A stretch of DNA of 64,000 nt from Corydoras sp. C115 (Eukaryota > Chordata > Actinopteri > Siluriformes > Callichthyidae): assembly GCA_019802505.1 (NCBI GenBank), contig JAFMOC010000102.1:1034501-1098500 (forward strand), given 5' to 3'. Below are positions 55,545 through 64,000 of this stretch, in pieces; within the stretch, counting starts at the first letter, position 1, and each line of letters begins with the position of its first letter. Both the position numbers and the translations under genes were made by a program. The notes under the pieces are model-generated. The model saw only the letters and a program-made list of their open reading frames with translations. It ran no database searches and was not told where the DNA came from.

Positions 55545-55868
55545 ATCACTTTTTGGACTGGCGAAACTGGAGAACCCAGTTACCAGGTCTCAAATCCCAG
55601 GCCCATTGATATTACCAGTGTGGGTCCTTGAGCAAGGCCCTTAACCCTCATTGCTCCAGGGGTATCAACACTGTGTTCTTGTAAGTTGCTTTGGATAATA
55701 GCGTCTGCTAAATTACCAAAATGTGAAATGTAAATGTAACCCAGAGAAAGCCCACATGGACAACATCACAACAAAGGGAGAACTTGAAAACTCCATACAG
55801 ATTGGGATTTGAACCTGGATCGCTGGTGCACTGAGAGGCGACCATAGTAAACACTAAGCCACCAATAA
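55545..55868 (-). mobile_element. D-SINE head and body, split by a V-SINE
   Basis: Body at 55545-55579 and 55738-55868 (complement of B box: GGGATTTGAACC; complement of A box: CACTAAGCCACC). The 3' half is absent here but may correspond to the piece at 55137. Confidence 0.78.
55580..55737 (+). mobile_element. V-SINE-like SINE nested in a D-SINE, 7-bp target-site duplication
   Basis: 5'-truncated at the B box; body CAGTGTGGGTCCTTGAGC and tail CTTGTAAGTTGCTTTGGATA. AACCCAG flanks it at 55573-55579 and 55738-55744. Confidence 0.85.
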
Positions 55869-56566
55869 CAGCAAACACACTATCCAAAGTATTTTGATGT
55901 AAATGTGCATTGATATACATTTTGTAATATAGTCAAGGTACCTGGCCATGGGTTTGATTTCTGTTTCGGGCAGACAAAGGAGCTTCCTATATGGAGTTTG
56001 CATTTTCTTCAGTTTATTGTGTTGTTTCTTGTACTGGCAACCAATCCAGGGTTTTCCACATGTTTAGTCCTATGAGTGCTTGAAGAGCTCCAGCCCTTGA
56101 GAGCATGATTAGAACATGGATTAGAAAAACAATGGATGAATGTTCTGGTCAGTGGTGCCAGTGCAAAACTTGGCAAAAATATCTCTGGGTTTGCATTATG
56201 ATGTCATAACATTTTAAACTACTTGCTAGGTTTTAGCCTGTTACCATTTAGGATGTCCTTTTTGTTCGTTACTGCTCACGGTAGTCAGCACTACCTGTGT
56301 TCCCACTATCAGGCTCTCCAAGGAAAATGGTTTCCTGCTAATTTTCTTAAGGTGTCTAGATTTTTAAGTTCTGTGAAGCTGATTTAAGAGACAATATTTA
56401 TTAATAGGAATAAATAGTATATGATTTAAAATAATGCATTGTATATTTTGCATTGATATGAATGTGAAGTGGTCAGAGGTATGCATTATTGTCGCTGGAC
56501 AATTGGCTCAGCCAATCAGATTAAAGGACCAAAAATATCTATTTTATAAATACATATACAGACCCT
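55869..56566. other. Unassigned DNA
   Basis: AT-rich; nothing recognised. Confidence 0.45.
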
Positions 56567-56568
56567 TT

Positions 56569-57376
56569 CCAAAAAAATAGTATATCATGGAAAAGTTGAT
56601 TCATTTCTATAATTTCATTCAAAAGCAATTTAAACAATTTCAAGTATTTATTTGTTGATTTTTACATTACTTGAACTTCCAATTCAAAATTAGAATTAGA
56701 AATATTTGAATACTGTGGAGAAATCAGTCCAAATTTTGCCGGTCATGAATATTTTAAACAGAGTGTGAGATACTAATCATCTACTAAACAGTAGAGGTGA
56801 GGAACCGAATCCAAACTGCTTGAGGTCCAGTGTGAAATCTCCAGTCAGTCAGGATTTGGGGTGAAATGTCCAGTGCAGGTGTTGGGAATCTCTGCTTTCT
56901 TAAATCCAAGGTCACCGCAACAGTCGGCCAGAATGTTTTAGAGGACTTCAGGATTCTGTCTATTAAGGATCTATATGGGATATAGATTTCCTCTTCCAGC
57001 AGGACCTGGCACCTGCCCATGCAAAGACATGGGCATCAAACGTAGTTTGATGCCCATGCCATCACAGTGCTTGACTATCCAGCCAACTCGCTGGACCTCA
57101 TTTTCCTCTCAAAAGGAAAATGAGTGGCACCACAATAAAACATTCATGCCCTGCCAAATTGATTTATCTGATTTCTCCAGAGTATTATAATTTTTTGAAT
57201 TCCTGTTTTTGTTGGTTTTATGAGCCCAACATATGTAAAAAATAAACAGATAAGGAGTTGAAATCATTTAAATTGTGGCCCCTGAATCTATACTCTATGC
57301 AAGTTAAACATTTTGAATGGAATAATGGAAATCCATCAACTTTTCCATGATATTCTCATTCTTTGGAAAGGGTCTG
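56569..57376 (+). pseudogene. Mariner/Tc1-like T3 element, decayed, with both ends
   Basis: The ends CAGACCCTTTCC and GGAAAGGGTCTG are inverted repeats, continuing as ATATCATGGAAAAGTTGATT on the left and its near complement on the right. TA precedes the left end. The interior keeps the phrase TCCTCTTCCAGCAGGACCTG (catalytic QQD region of the family) and CTATCCAGCCAACTCGCTGG, but the frame is destroyed and the Glu block is missing. A perfect palindrome sits at 57028-57058. Confidence 0.75.
57028..57058. repeat. Perfect 14-bp inverted repeat, 3-nt loop
   Basis: CATGGGCATCAAAC, GTA, GTTTGATGCCCATG, directly after the decayed catalytic region of the T3 element. Confidence 0.95.
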
Positions 57377-57811
57377 TTTATGGTCTATATACATATATTA
57401 TGTCACATCATTCCAAATGATCCGATGAACCCCATTTCCTCAACCAGCCACTGCTTTTGTGTTAATTTTACCTGACAGCTAAGTAAAACAGGGTCATTAG
57501 AACTGCTAGTTTAATGAACAGGGAGTTTGGCAGGCATATGGCACTCATTGAGACAGGCATTAATTGATTTTCTTGTCACCTACATCCTCACTGCTCATGT
57601 CTGCAGTGGTGGCAGTCGGTATGGTGTGACCCCATAAACATTCACAAGAAGAGTGACACTGGCGTTTCTTCACTGCTCAGAAAATCTAGACTGCTTACTT
57701 TGCAGAGTGTGTCAACATGGCAATTTTCTCTCTCACATTAAGAGTTTGAAAAGTGTTGGAGCTGCTTGTCAGTTCCTAGTAAAAAAAAATTGCCATGCTT
57801 TTGCAGCATCG
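57377..57811. other. Unassigned, repeat-poor DNA
   Basis: No element found; 57470-57770 is of balanced composition and could be a conserved noncoding segment. Confidence 0.35.
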
Positions 57812-57822
57812 TTTTGCAACTA

Positions 57823-59091
57823 GCGGCACGGTGGCTTAGTGGTTAGCATGTTCGCCTCTCAGCGCTAGGGATTCCCAGTTCGAATCCCCATCTGGGTGGA
57901 GTTTCCATGTTCTCCCCGTGTCCGCGTGGGTTTCCTCCGGGTTCTCCGGTTTCCTCCCAGAGTCCAAAAACATGGATCAAGTCAATTGAGTTCTCCAAAT
58001 TGCCTCATGTAGAGTGTGTTTGTGTGGGTGAGTGTGTGCCCAACGATAGATTGGCACACTGTCCTGGGTGTATCTGCCCAGCGCCCGAAACGTTCTCCCC
58101 TGGATGGGCATGGGGAACCCCCCCCCCCCTCGCGACCCTAATATAGGATAAAGCGGAAGATAATGAATGAATAAATTAATTTATTTATTATTATAATTTA
58201 ATAATAATTAATAAGCTGATTCAATCATACAAGCCAACACGTGAGCTCCGATCTCAAGGTGCTGGTTTACTCTTAGCTCCTAGAATAAATAAAATTACTG
58301 CTGGTGGAAGAGCGTTCTCCCACAAGGCTCCTCAACTTTGGAATAGCCTTCCAGTTACTGTTCGTGATTCTGAATCACTATTAATCTTTAATAATAATAA
58401 ATTAAAAACACATTTATTTAATCTTGCGTTTATTTAATCCCCTGTAGATAAAGATGTAGGTCTCAGACTTGGCTGTGTTGGGGGGTAATCTGTGATCAGT
58501 GTATGCTGGCGTTTCACCTCTTCACCCACCTCATCATTAATGGGGGGGTGTGGCGCTGAAATGATGCTGTTCCGGGGCACCATCTCAACTATGTAGAGTC
58601 TGCAGTATCTGCCTCTTTTAGTTCTGCTGCTCTAGTCAGTGATGCCGGAGTCACATGCTGCACTGTGTCAATAAATTACCTATTCATTAAATGCTTTATT
58701 ATTAGCTCTAACTGCCTTCCTTGTCTGTTTCTTTTGAGGTGTCTCCCGGCTTCCTGGAGATCTTCATCCATGGCTCTGCTGACGAATACTGTATGGAACC
58801 TGACAAGGCGGTCCTGCAGGATGCCCCCTAATGGACTCACATATAGTTTTCCAGTTGTTAGTTTTTCCATTTGTTTAATATCTGTACATAGCTGTCCTAC
58901 ACTGTTGTTGCTGCCTGGCCGCTCAAGGAGGATGAGTCCCCCACTGAGTCTTGGTCCTCCCAAGGTTTCTTCCTTAAATAACAACATAAAAGGGAGTTTT
59001 TTCTTGCCACTGTCACTTCGGCTTGCTCTTTGGGGGTCTAAAGGCTTTTCATTCTGTAAAGCTGCTTAAATTACTTGAACTTGAACTTGAA
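57823..59091 (+). mobile_element. Chimeric D-SINE / L2 retrotransposition unit
   Basis: A full-length D-SINE (57823 to about 58162), an AT-rich joint (58163-58212) and a 5'-truncated L2 (58213-59091) lie in the same orientation between one perfect 11-bp duplication, TTTTGCAACTA (57812-57822 and 59092-59102). The L2 part covers the last about 75 codons of ORF2, the 3' UTR and the TTGAAC tail. It differs from the copy at 52553-53471 by few substitutions, a small insertion (AATAAT) near 58392 and a deletion of about 40 bp before the tail. Confidence 0.88.
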
Positions 59092-59114
59092 TTTTGCAAC
59101 TACAGTGATAAAAA

Positions 59115-59150
59115 TGAATTTTATTATTATTATTATTATTTTTTTTTTTT

Positions 59151-59182
<32 letters not shown>

Positions 59183-59190
59183 AGGTATTA
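59115..59190. repeat. (TTA)n, poly-T, (TTA)n
   Basis: Compound low-complexity run; the poly-Phe/Tyr frame across it is not a gene. Confidence 0.9.
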
Positions 59191-59212
59191 TTATTTTATT
59201 CAGATTTCATTA

Positions 59213-59609
59213 TCACCATTCAAAGGTTTGGGGTTACTTAGAAATTTATTTATTTTTGAAAGAAAAGCACAGTTTTTTTTTTTCAATGAATCTAACATTA
59301 AATGAATCAGAAATACACTTTATACATTGTTAATGTGGTACACTGTGTTTGTTAACTGTGTAAGAAAATTTCTTCAGATTACCTCAGCAAATTAACAGCT
59401 AGAATGCCAAAGGTCTGCAATGATGTAATTGCTGCAAAGGGAGCATTCTTTTACGAATTTCAAATAAAAAAACATTATTTCTAACTTTGTCAATGTCTGG
59501 ACTATATTTCTAATCATTTTGCAACTCATTTAATAAATAAAAGTATGAGATTTAAGGGAAAACACTAAATAAAACACTAAAAACCCCAAACTTTTGAATG
59601 GTAGTGTTT
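59213..59609. mobile_element. Tc1-type MITE (family M), copy 2, with both ends
   Basis: Left CACCATTCAAAGGTTTGGGG and right CCCCAAACTTTTGAATGGTA are inverted repeats. Length about 397 bp, no coding sequence. The central part lacks about 110 bp present in copy 1 (46829). Confidence 0.82.
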
Positions 59610-60060
59610 GCAAAGCTTCTTCTATACAGGCACACGACGTGTAAAAGAGGATTTTGCAGCTGCAAATGCAAACCATTTCTGGAATAATTTTTTTTTCTCA
59701 AATCCAGTGTTTTGATACATATAATGTGTTCCTTCCTGTCATAATTCTGTTATGACCTACTGCAGTTCAGAGATGGTTTTGTTTTGTCTTGTACTATCTA
59801 TTTATCCGTCAATCATGCTCATGTGCTCCGGCGCTGAGATCAGAAGGAGTGCACAGATGATTGGCAGCTCTGTTGGCTGACATTCATTAATAATCAGCGG
59901 TCTTCTCTTTCGCAGTTCAGCATCATTTAACAAGAGCTTGTTTGCCCTATCAAAGTCTAGTGGTTTTAAATAAATGTTTAATGGTATTTTAATAATTTAC
60001 AAAAACACATACAACCACTATACACCCAAATGACATCACCATCAGTATTTTTGGCCACCA
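59610..60060. other. Unassigned DNA, part possibly conserved noncoding
   Basis: 59800-59960 has balanced composition and an AT-core word CATTCATTAATAATC; no element recognised. Confidence 0.35.
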
Positions 60061-60244
60061 CACTATTTACAACACTTTCTTTGAATCACCTTAATAATGC
60101 TTTATAATAAGTCATTAGCTTTTATTAATGTCCATAGAAGTACATAACCACACTCATAAGGTGTCATACAAATATGACATAAGGATTTATAACACAGTGT
60201 GACATAACGCATTATAAAATTCATATTTTAACTGTTTATTCACA

Positions 60245-61345
60245 TTTGTGGAGACCAGGGTCATAAAGCTTTAAAATGTTTCTGGCCAATGAGTGCTCCA
60301 TCCAAAAATGACTTTAGAACTGCTTGTAGCTGTTTATGAAAAAGCTCGTTACAGGCATTAGGTATATTTTCATTTATATCTTTGTGATGGAGAATACATA
60401 ACTATATTAGTACATAATGACTTATTAAAGATTATACATGCTCTTTACATACTTAAAATAAAATCTTCATATATTAGGTAGGAATGTCTAAAAATCCAAA
60501 GAATAAAAAATTTATCTTATTACAATGCGTTATTTGCTATAAAACATTGTCATATTGTTATTATTAATACCTGTGATTATGAACATCTATGCTCATTAAC
60601 AGAGTTTTATAAGCAATGTTCTAAAGCTTAATGAATACTTTAGTTTAGTTTAAAGAGTGCACCTATAATGTAGAGACCAGGGTCATAAAGCTTTATAATG
60701 TTTCTGGCAAAGGAATGCGCTCTCTAAAAATGACTTTATAAGTGCTTGTAATTGTTTATAAACAATAAGTCCGTAACAGGCATTAGGTGATTAAAATGTT
60801 TAGTTGATTGTCATTTATACCTTCATGATGAAGAATGCATAAATATTTCTACATAATGGATTATAAAAGAAAGATTATAAATGCACTTTAAAGACTTTAA
60901 ATAAAATAAGATTTTCATATATTGGGAAGGAATGGCTAAAAATCAATTTATTTTCTAAACATTTATATCATACTGCATTATGATGTTATAACATTTAATA
61001 ATTGTGATTATAAACATCTATGCACATTAACAGAGTTTAAGTGCTTGTAATTGTATATAAAACCCCATAAAGCCATAACGGGTATTAGGTGATTAAAATG
61101 TTTAGGTGATTGTCATTTATACCTTCATGATGAAGAATGCATAAATATTTCTACATAATGGATTATAAAAGAAAGATTATAAATGCTCTTTAAAGACTTT
61201 AAATAAAATAAAATTTTCATATATTGGGAAGGAATGGCTAAAAGTCAATTTATTTTCTAAACATTTATATCATACTGCATTATGATGTTATAACATTTAA
61301 TAATTGTGATTATAAACATCTATGCACATTAACAGAGTTTAATGA
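60245..61345. repeat. Three-unit tandem repeat
   Basis: Unit 1 (60245-60650) and unit 2 (60672-61030) start with GAGACCAGGGTCATAAAGCT. Unit 3 (61038-61345) lacks that start but repeats unit 2 with a period of 302 bp (CATTAGGTGATTAAAATG at 60781 and 61083; AACAGAGTTT at 61029 and 61331). Units 2 and 3 are nearly identical; unit 1 is much more diverged. The larger region may be a nonautonomous DNA transposon: it ends near 61431 with a TTGTTACCAA-type terminus. Confidence 0.85.
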
Positions 61346-61430
61346 CAAATGTTATAAAGCATTATGAATACATTGCATTATAAATTGCATTATGAATTCC
61401 GGATTCGGATAAATTGTTACCAATGGTTCT

Positions 61431-62095
61431 GTCACAGTACCGGCTGAGTGGCATGAGGGATTTAAATAATTGACATAAGTGATTAGAGGTTTTTATTCTA
61501 CTTTATCCATTCACATCTACATGTTTTGCTTTTCTTTAAAAATGTATGGAATATTGTGTATTATATTTACCGAGTAATATATTAATATTATGCATAAATG
61601 ATCAAATCCTCAATGCAAGTTAAGTTAGAACATGAGTAATAAAGACAGATAAAAAAAAGGATCATGCCAATAGATCCGTCAAGAAAAATACCTTCCTTTA
61701 ATCCTTTTTTTTTTTTTTTTTTTTTTATAAATAGCGTCATGGTCACTAATGTGCGCATTGCATTGTTTACAAATAAAGGGGCTTTAAAACAGTTGAACTA
61801 ATACATTTCCCGGCAAATTTAGATCAAGGTTGGAGCAGGAACTATTCAGGGATTGAAAGACACACCAAGGATCAAGTAAAAGATTTTTTTTCAAGTAAAA
61901 AATAATGAATGAATCAGTGAACTGTTCTGTTTAAAAGAAAGATGTGGTTGAGTTTTAAATGATGATCAATGCTTCAGTAAATAAATAGTGGAATGCAGAG
62001 TTAGGGTTATTGTTAAAGAGGAATTGAGACACGGCATTCTTACTTTTCACAACTTCTCATCATGAGCATATAAATAAAGTAAATATGCATTCATT
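61431..62095. other. Unassigned DNA
   Basis: AT-rich, poly-T run at 61707-61727; nothing recognised. Confidence 0.45.
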
Positions 62096-62099
62096 AAAT

Positions 62100-62335
62100 A
62101 GACAAAAGTATTGGGACATAAACACATTATTTCTACAGTAGTGTTTATGAAATTGTATTTAGTCAGATGGTCTTTGCAGCTATAACAGCTTTCGCGCTAA
62201 AAAAAAAAAAAAGGCTTTCTACAGGATTAGGAAGTGTGCTTGTGAGAATTCTTGATCATTAAATATTGGGTGGTTAAAGGGTGAAATTCATCTGAAATAA
62301 GCATTTACGAGATTATAAACTGACTAGCCACTTGG
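62100..62335 (-). mobile_element. Tc1-like T2 terminal fragment
   Basis: GACAAAAGTATTGGGACATA is the T2 terminus; it is followed by GCAGCTATAACAGCTTTC as in the copies at 7706 and 20484. Confidence 0.65.
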
Positions 62336-63690
62336 CCCAGCTGTGCTCTGACTTGTGATGAAGTCATCTTCCAATGGTGTGAACATTAAATACATGTAAA
62401 TAAATCCCCATGCCAAACCACACCAGACTCTTAAAGTAAATGGCAAATGACTTTACTGCACATGATGCCCAAAACTCACCCATTAATCACATCATCAACA
62501 TAGCAAAGACACACCGACACACTGCGGTATGTGTGGTTGACGACATACAAAAGAATGCTGAAATAAAGCCCTGTGAGCCCCTAGTTAATAATTGTAAAGA
62601 GTATATATAGCGGTGTACTGAAAAGTAAGTCAAACTTAGTGGTAATCCAAGAATCAGTGTGGATTTACATAGGGAACACACACATACATTTGTGTCATTT
62701 TTGTGTATTTCACACATCACGGCTAAAGGTGTTAAATATGTGTTTATATATAATACCTTTAGCCGAATTTCCAGGGAGAAATGCTTGGCCACCACCGTAG
62801 CAGATAAATTCGAAGGTATTTACAACATTCCCATTTCCCCAGAGTGAATTCATTATGAGGCTAGCGCTTATAATTTGTCCCCCTGATATTTGTCATGTCT
62901 GTGTGTACGAGAGTTTGATGTTGTGGAACCAGGCAAAGTATCGACTCCATCAATCAATATTACCCTGCTAGCATAGTGAGAGCCCTACATCCTGCTGTAG
63001 GCAGCATAATGGAAAGGCAATTATGCAAGGAGCATGGGGGAGCCTTTTTTAGGTGGGTTGGGATGAGAAGGCTTTAAGAGCTTTGAGAAGAAAAGGAGAA
63101 GATAAGCATATAGATTTAGATGTAAGCCCATAAATTAGATCCTGTTGGTCAGTAAATGTCAGAGGCAGGTGTTTTTATTTAGCAATATTGCAAAAAAAAA
63201 ATCAAAGCTTAAAAAATCAAGTCCAGATGCGTTAATTATTTTTAATAATAAGCACAAAAACATGCTCATAACAGATGTGACATTTTTTTATACTGAGCTC
63301 CAGCCGGTTTGAAGCAAATCAGTTCTCAGTGTTTATTCGGAGAAAAAGGGCTCCCCAATCGAACTCCAAATCACTCATTAATTAACTGGGTGATGAATAA
63401 AAATTGCAATTAAGATGCGGAGTTGAAAGTAAAGCCTCTGCCTGTCCCTTGTCAGTGTCGGACATCTAGGCAGAGGTCCAAGCTAAGACTAGTGCCAGCT
63501 CATTGTGCATCAATCAGAAAGAGTCTCACTGCTGGTCTCAGCAGATAATGCAAATGGCCTATATCATAAATCTGTCCGCAGGTCTCCACAGTAACACTTC
63601 AAATTGTTGTGGCAAGTTGAACAGGCGCAATAAGGCAGATGTGACAAAAGTAGATTACAAATGGTTACGAATCATTTTGAAATGGATTGT
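62336..63690. other. Repeat-poor stretch, candidate conserved noncoding DNA
   Basis: No repeat recognised. 62850-63110 and 63300-63640 are of high complexity; the latter includes CTCATTAATTAACTGG and an octamer-like ATGCAAAT. At 62686-62766 CACATCACGGCTAAAGGT and ACCTTTAGCCG form a local inverted repeat. No exon can be supported. Confidence 0.35.
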
Positions 63691-63699
63691 GAAATTATT

Positions 63700-63830
63700 A
63701 GGGGAGAAATTGGAGAACCTGGAGGAAACCCACGCGAACAACATGGAAACTTCACCCTAATTGGGATACAAACCTAGAATCCCCAGCACTGAGATGCGAA
63801 TGTGCTAACCACTAAGCCACCATGCCACTA
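63700..63830 (-). mobile_element. D-SINE head and body fragment
   Basis: GGAGAACCTGGAGGAAACCC, complement of a mutated B box, GTGCTAACCACTAAGCCACC; the 3' half is missing. Confidence 0.8.
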
Positions 63831-63887
63831 AAACTTGCAGTTAATTCCCATATTAATTACAACATTTTACTAATATCAGAGGAAGAA

Positions 63888-64000
63888 CTACATGGTTAGG
63901 CTCCACGGTATCTTAACGAACTCATTGAATTGTACAATCCAATGCGTGAACTCCATTTACAAAGTGCAGGTTTTCTTTTTGTCCTAAGAATTATTCAGAT
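63888..64000 (+). mobile_element. L2-related LINE fragment, cut by the window end
   Basis: Matches L2 ORF2 around 52534-52640: GGCTCCACGGTATCTTAACG, then a segment reading ELIELYNPMRELHLQSAGFL in one frame. More diverged than the other L2 copies. Confidence 0.7.

Noticed and set aside
59075..59305. Open frame with poly-Phe and poly-Tyr
   Set aside because: Translation of a compound TTA/poly-T microsatellite.

Overview
The window looks like noncoding DNA from a teleost fish, probably an otophysan (the group with zebrafish, catfishes and characins). This rests on the repeats: dozens of tRNA-derived SINEs whose body matches the zebrafish DANA type, V-SINE-like elements, L2-clade LINEs, several Tc1/mariner families, a hAT MITE and an R2-superfamily LINE. 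Species cannot be fixed from the sequence. No host protein-coding exon, rRNA or true tRNA gene, CRISPR array or bacterial-style operon could be supported. About half of the window can be assigned to mobile elements; the rest is AT-rich, unassigned DNA.

Two elements still carry long coding regions. At 26.1-30.1 kb lies an R2-superfamily retrotransposon (reverse transcriptase with YMDD, a CCHC knuckle and a C-terminal restriction-like endonuclease). Its 1084-codon frame is open, but the N-terminal zinc-finger frame is shifted, and a 99-bp copy of its own 3' end precedes its 5' end. At 49.3-50.9 kb lies a complete Tc1 transposon: an uninterrupted transposase frame of about 339 residues, a full DD34E triad, 213-bp terminal inverted repeats differing at one base, and TA on both sides. 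Immediately downstream (50.9-53.5 kb) is a 5'-truncated L2 LINE whose frame is broken once.

Layout. 0-8 kb: V-SINEs, decayed Tc1 copies, DANA-type SINEs, and an interleaved hAT/SINE mosaic at 6.5-7.3 kb. 8-11.5 kb: an LTR with primer-binding site, a Tc1 copy split by a solo LTR, and a mariner remnant. 11.5-26 kb: a dense field of SINEs, several nested in each other, in LINEs, or split by a solo LTR. 26-30 kb: the R2-type element. 30-35 kb: LINE and SINE remnants, then a repeat-poor stretch (33.4-34.6 kb) that is a candidate conserved noncoding element, then a polypurine tract. 36.5-38.1 kb: a hAT MITE holding a solo LTR and an L2 tail. 38-48.3 kb: more SINEs, V-SINEs and LINE tails. 49-53.5 kb: Tc1 plus L2. 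53.5-57.8 kb: sparse, with a decayed mariner. 57.8-59.1 kb: a SINE-L2 chimera flanked by one target-site duplication. 59-64 kb: Tc1-type MITE, a 302-bp tandem repeat, and repeat-poor DNA.

The elements form a visible dependence network. One degraded LINE family (called LINE B here) shares its 3' tail with the V-SINEs, as expected if that LINE mobilised them. The SINE-L2 chimera suggests that L2 machinery copied DANA-type SINE RNA at least once. Target-site duplications recovered by eye (TA, 4-5 bp for LTRs, 7-15 bp for SINEs) allow relative dating of many insertions.
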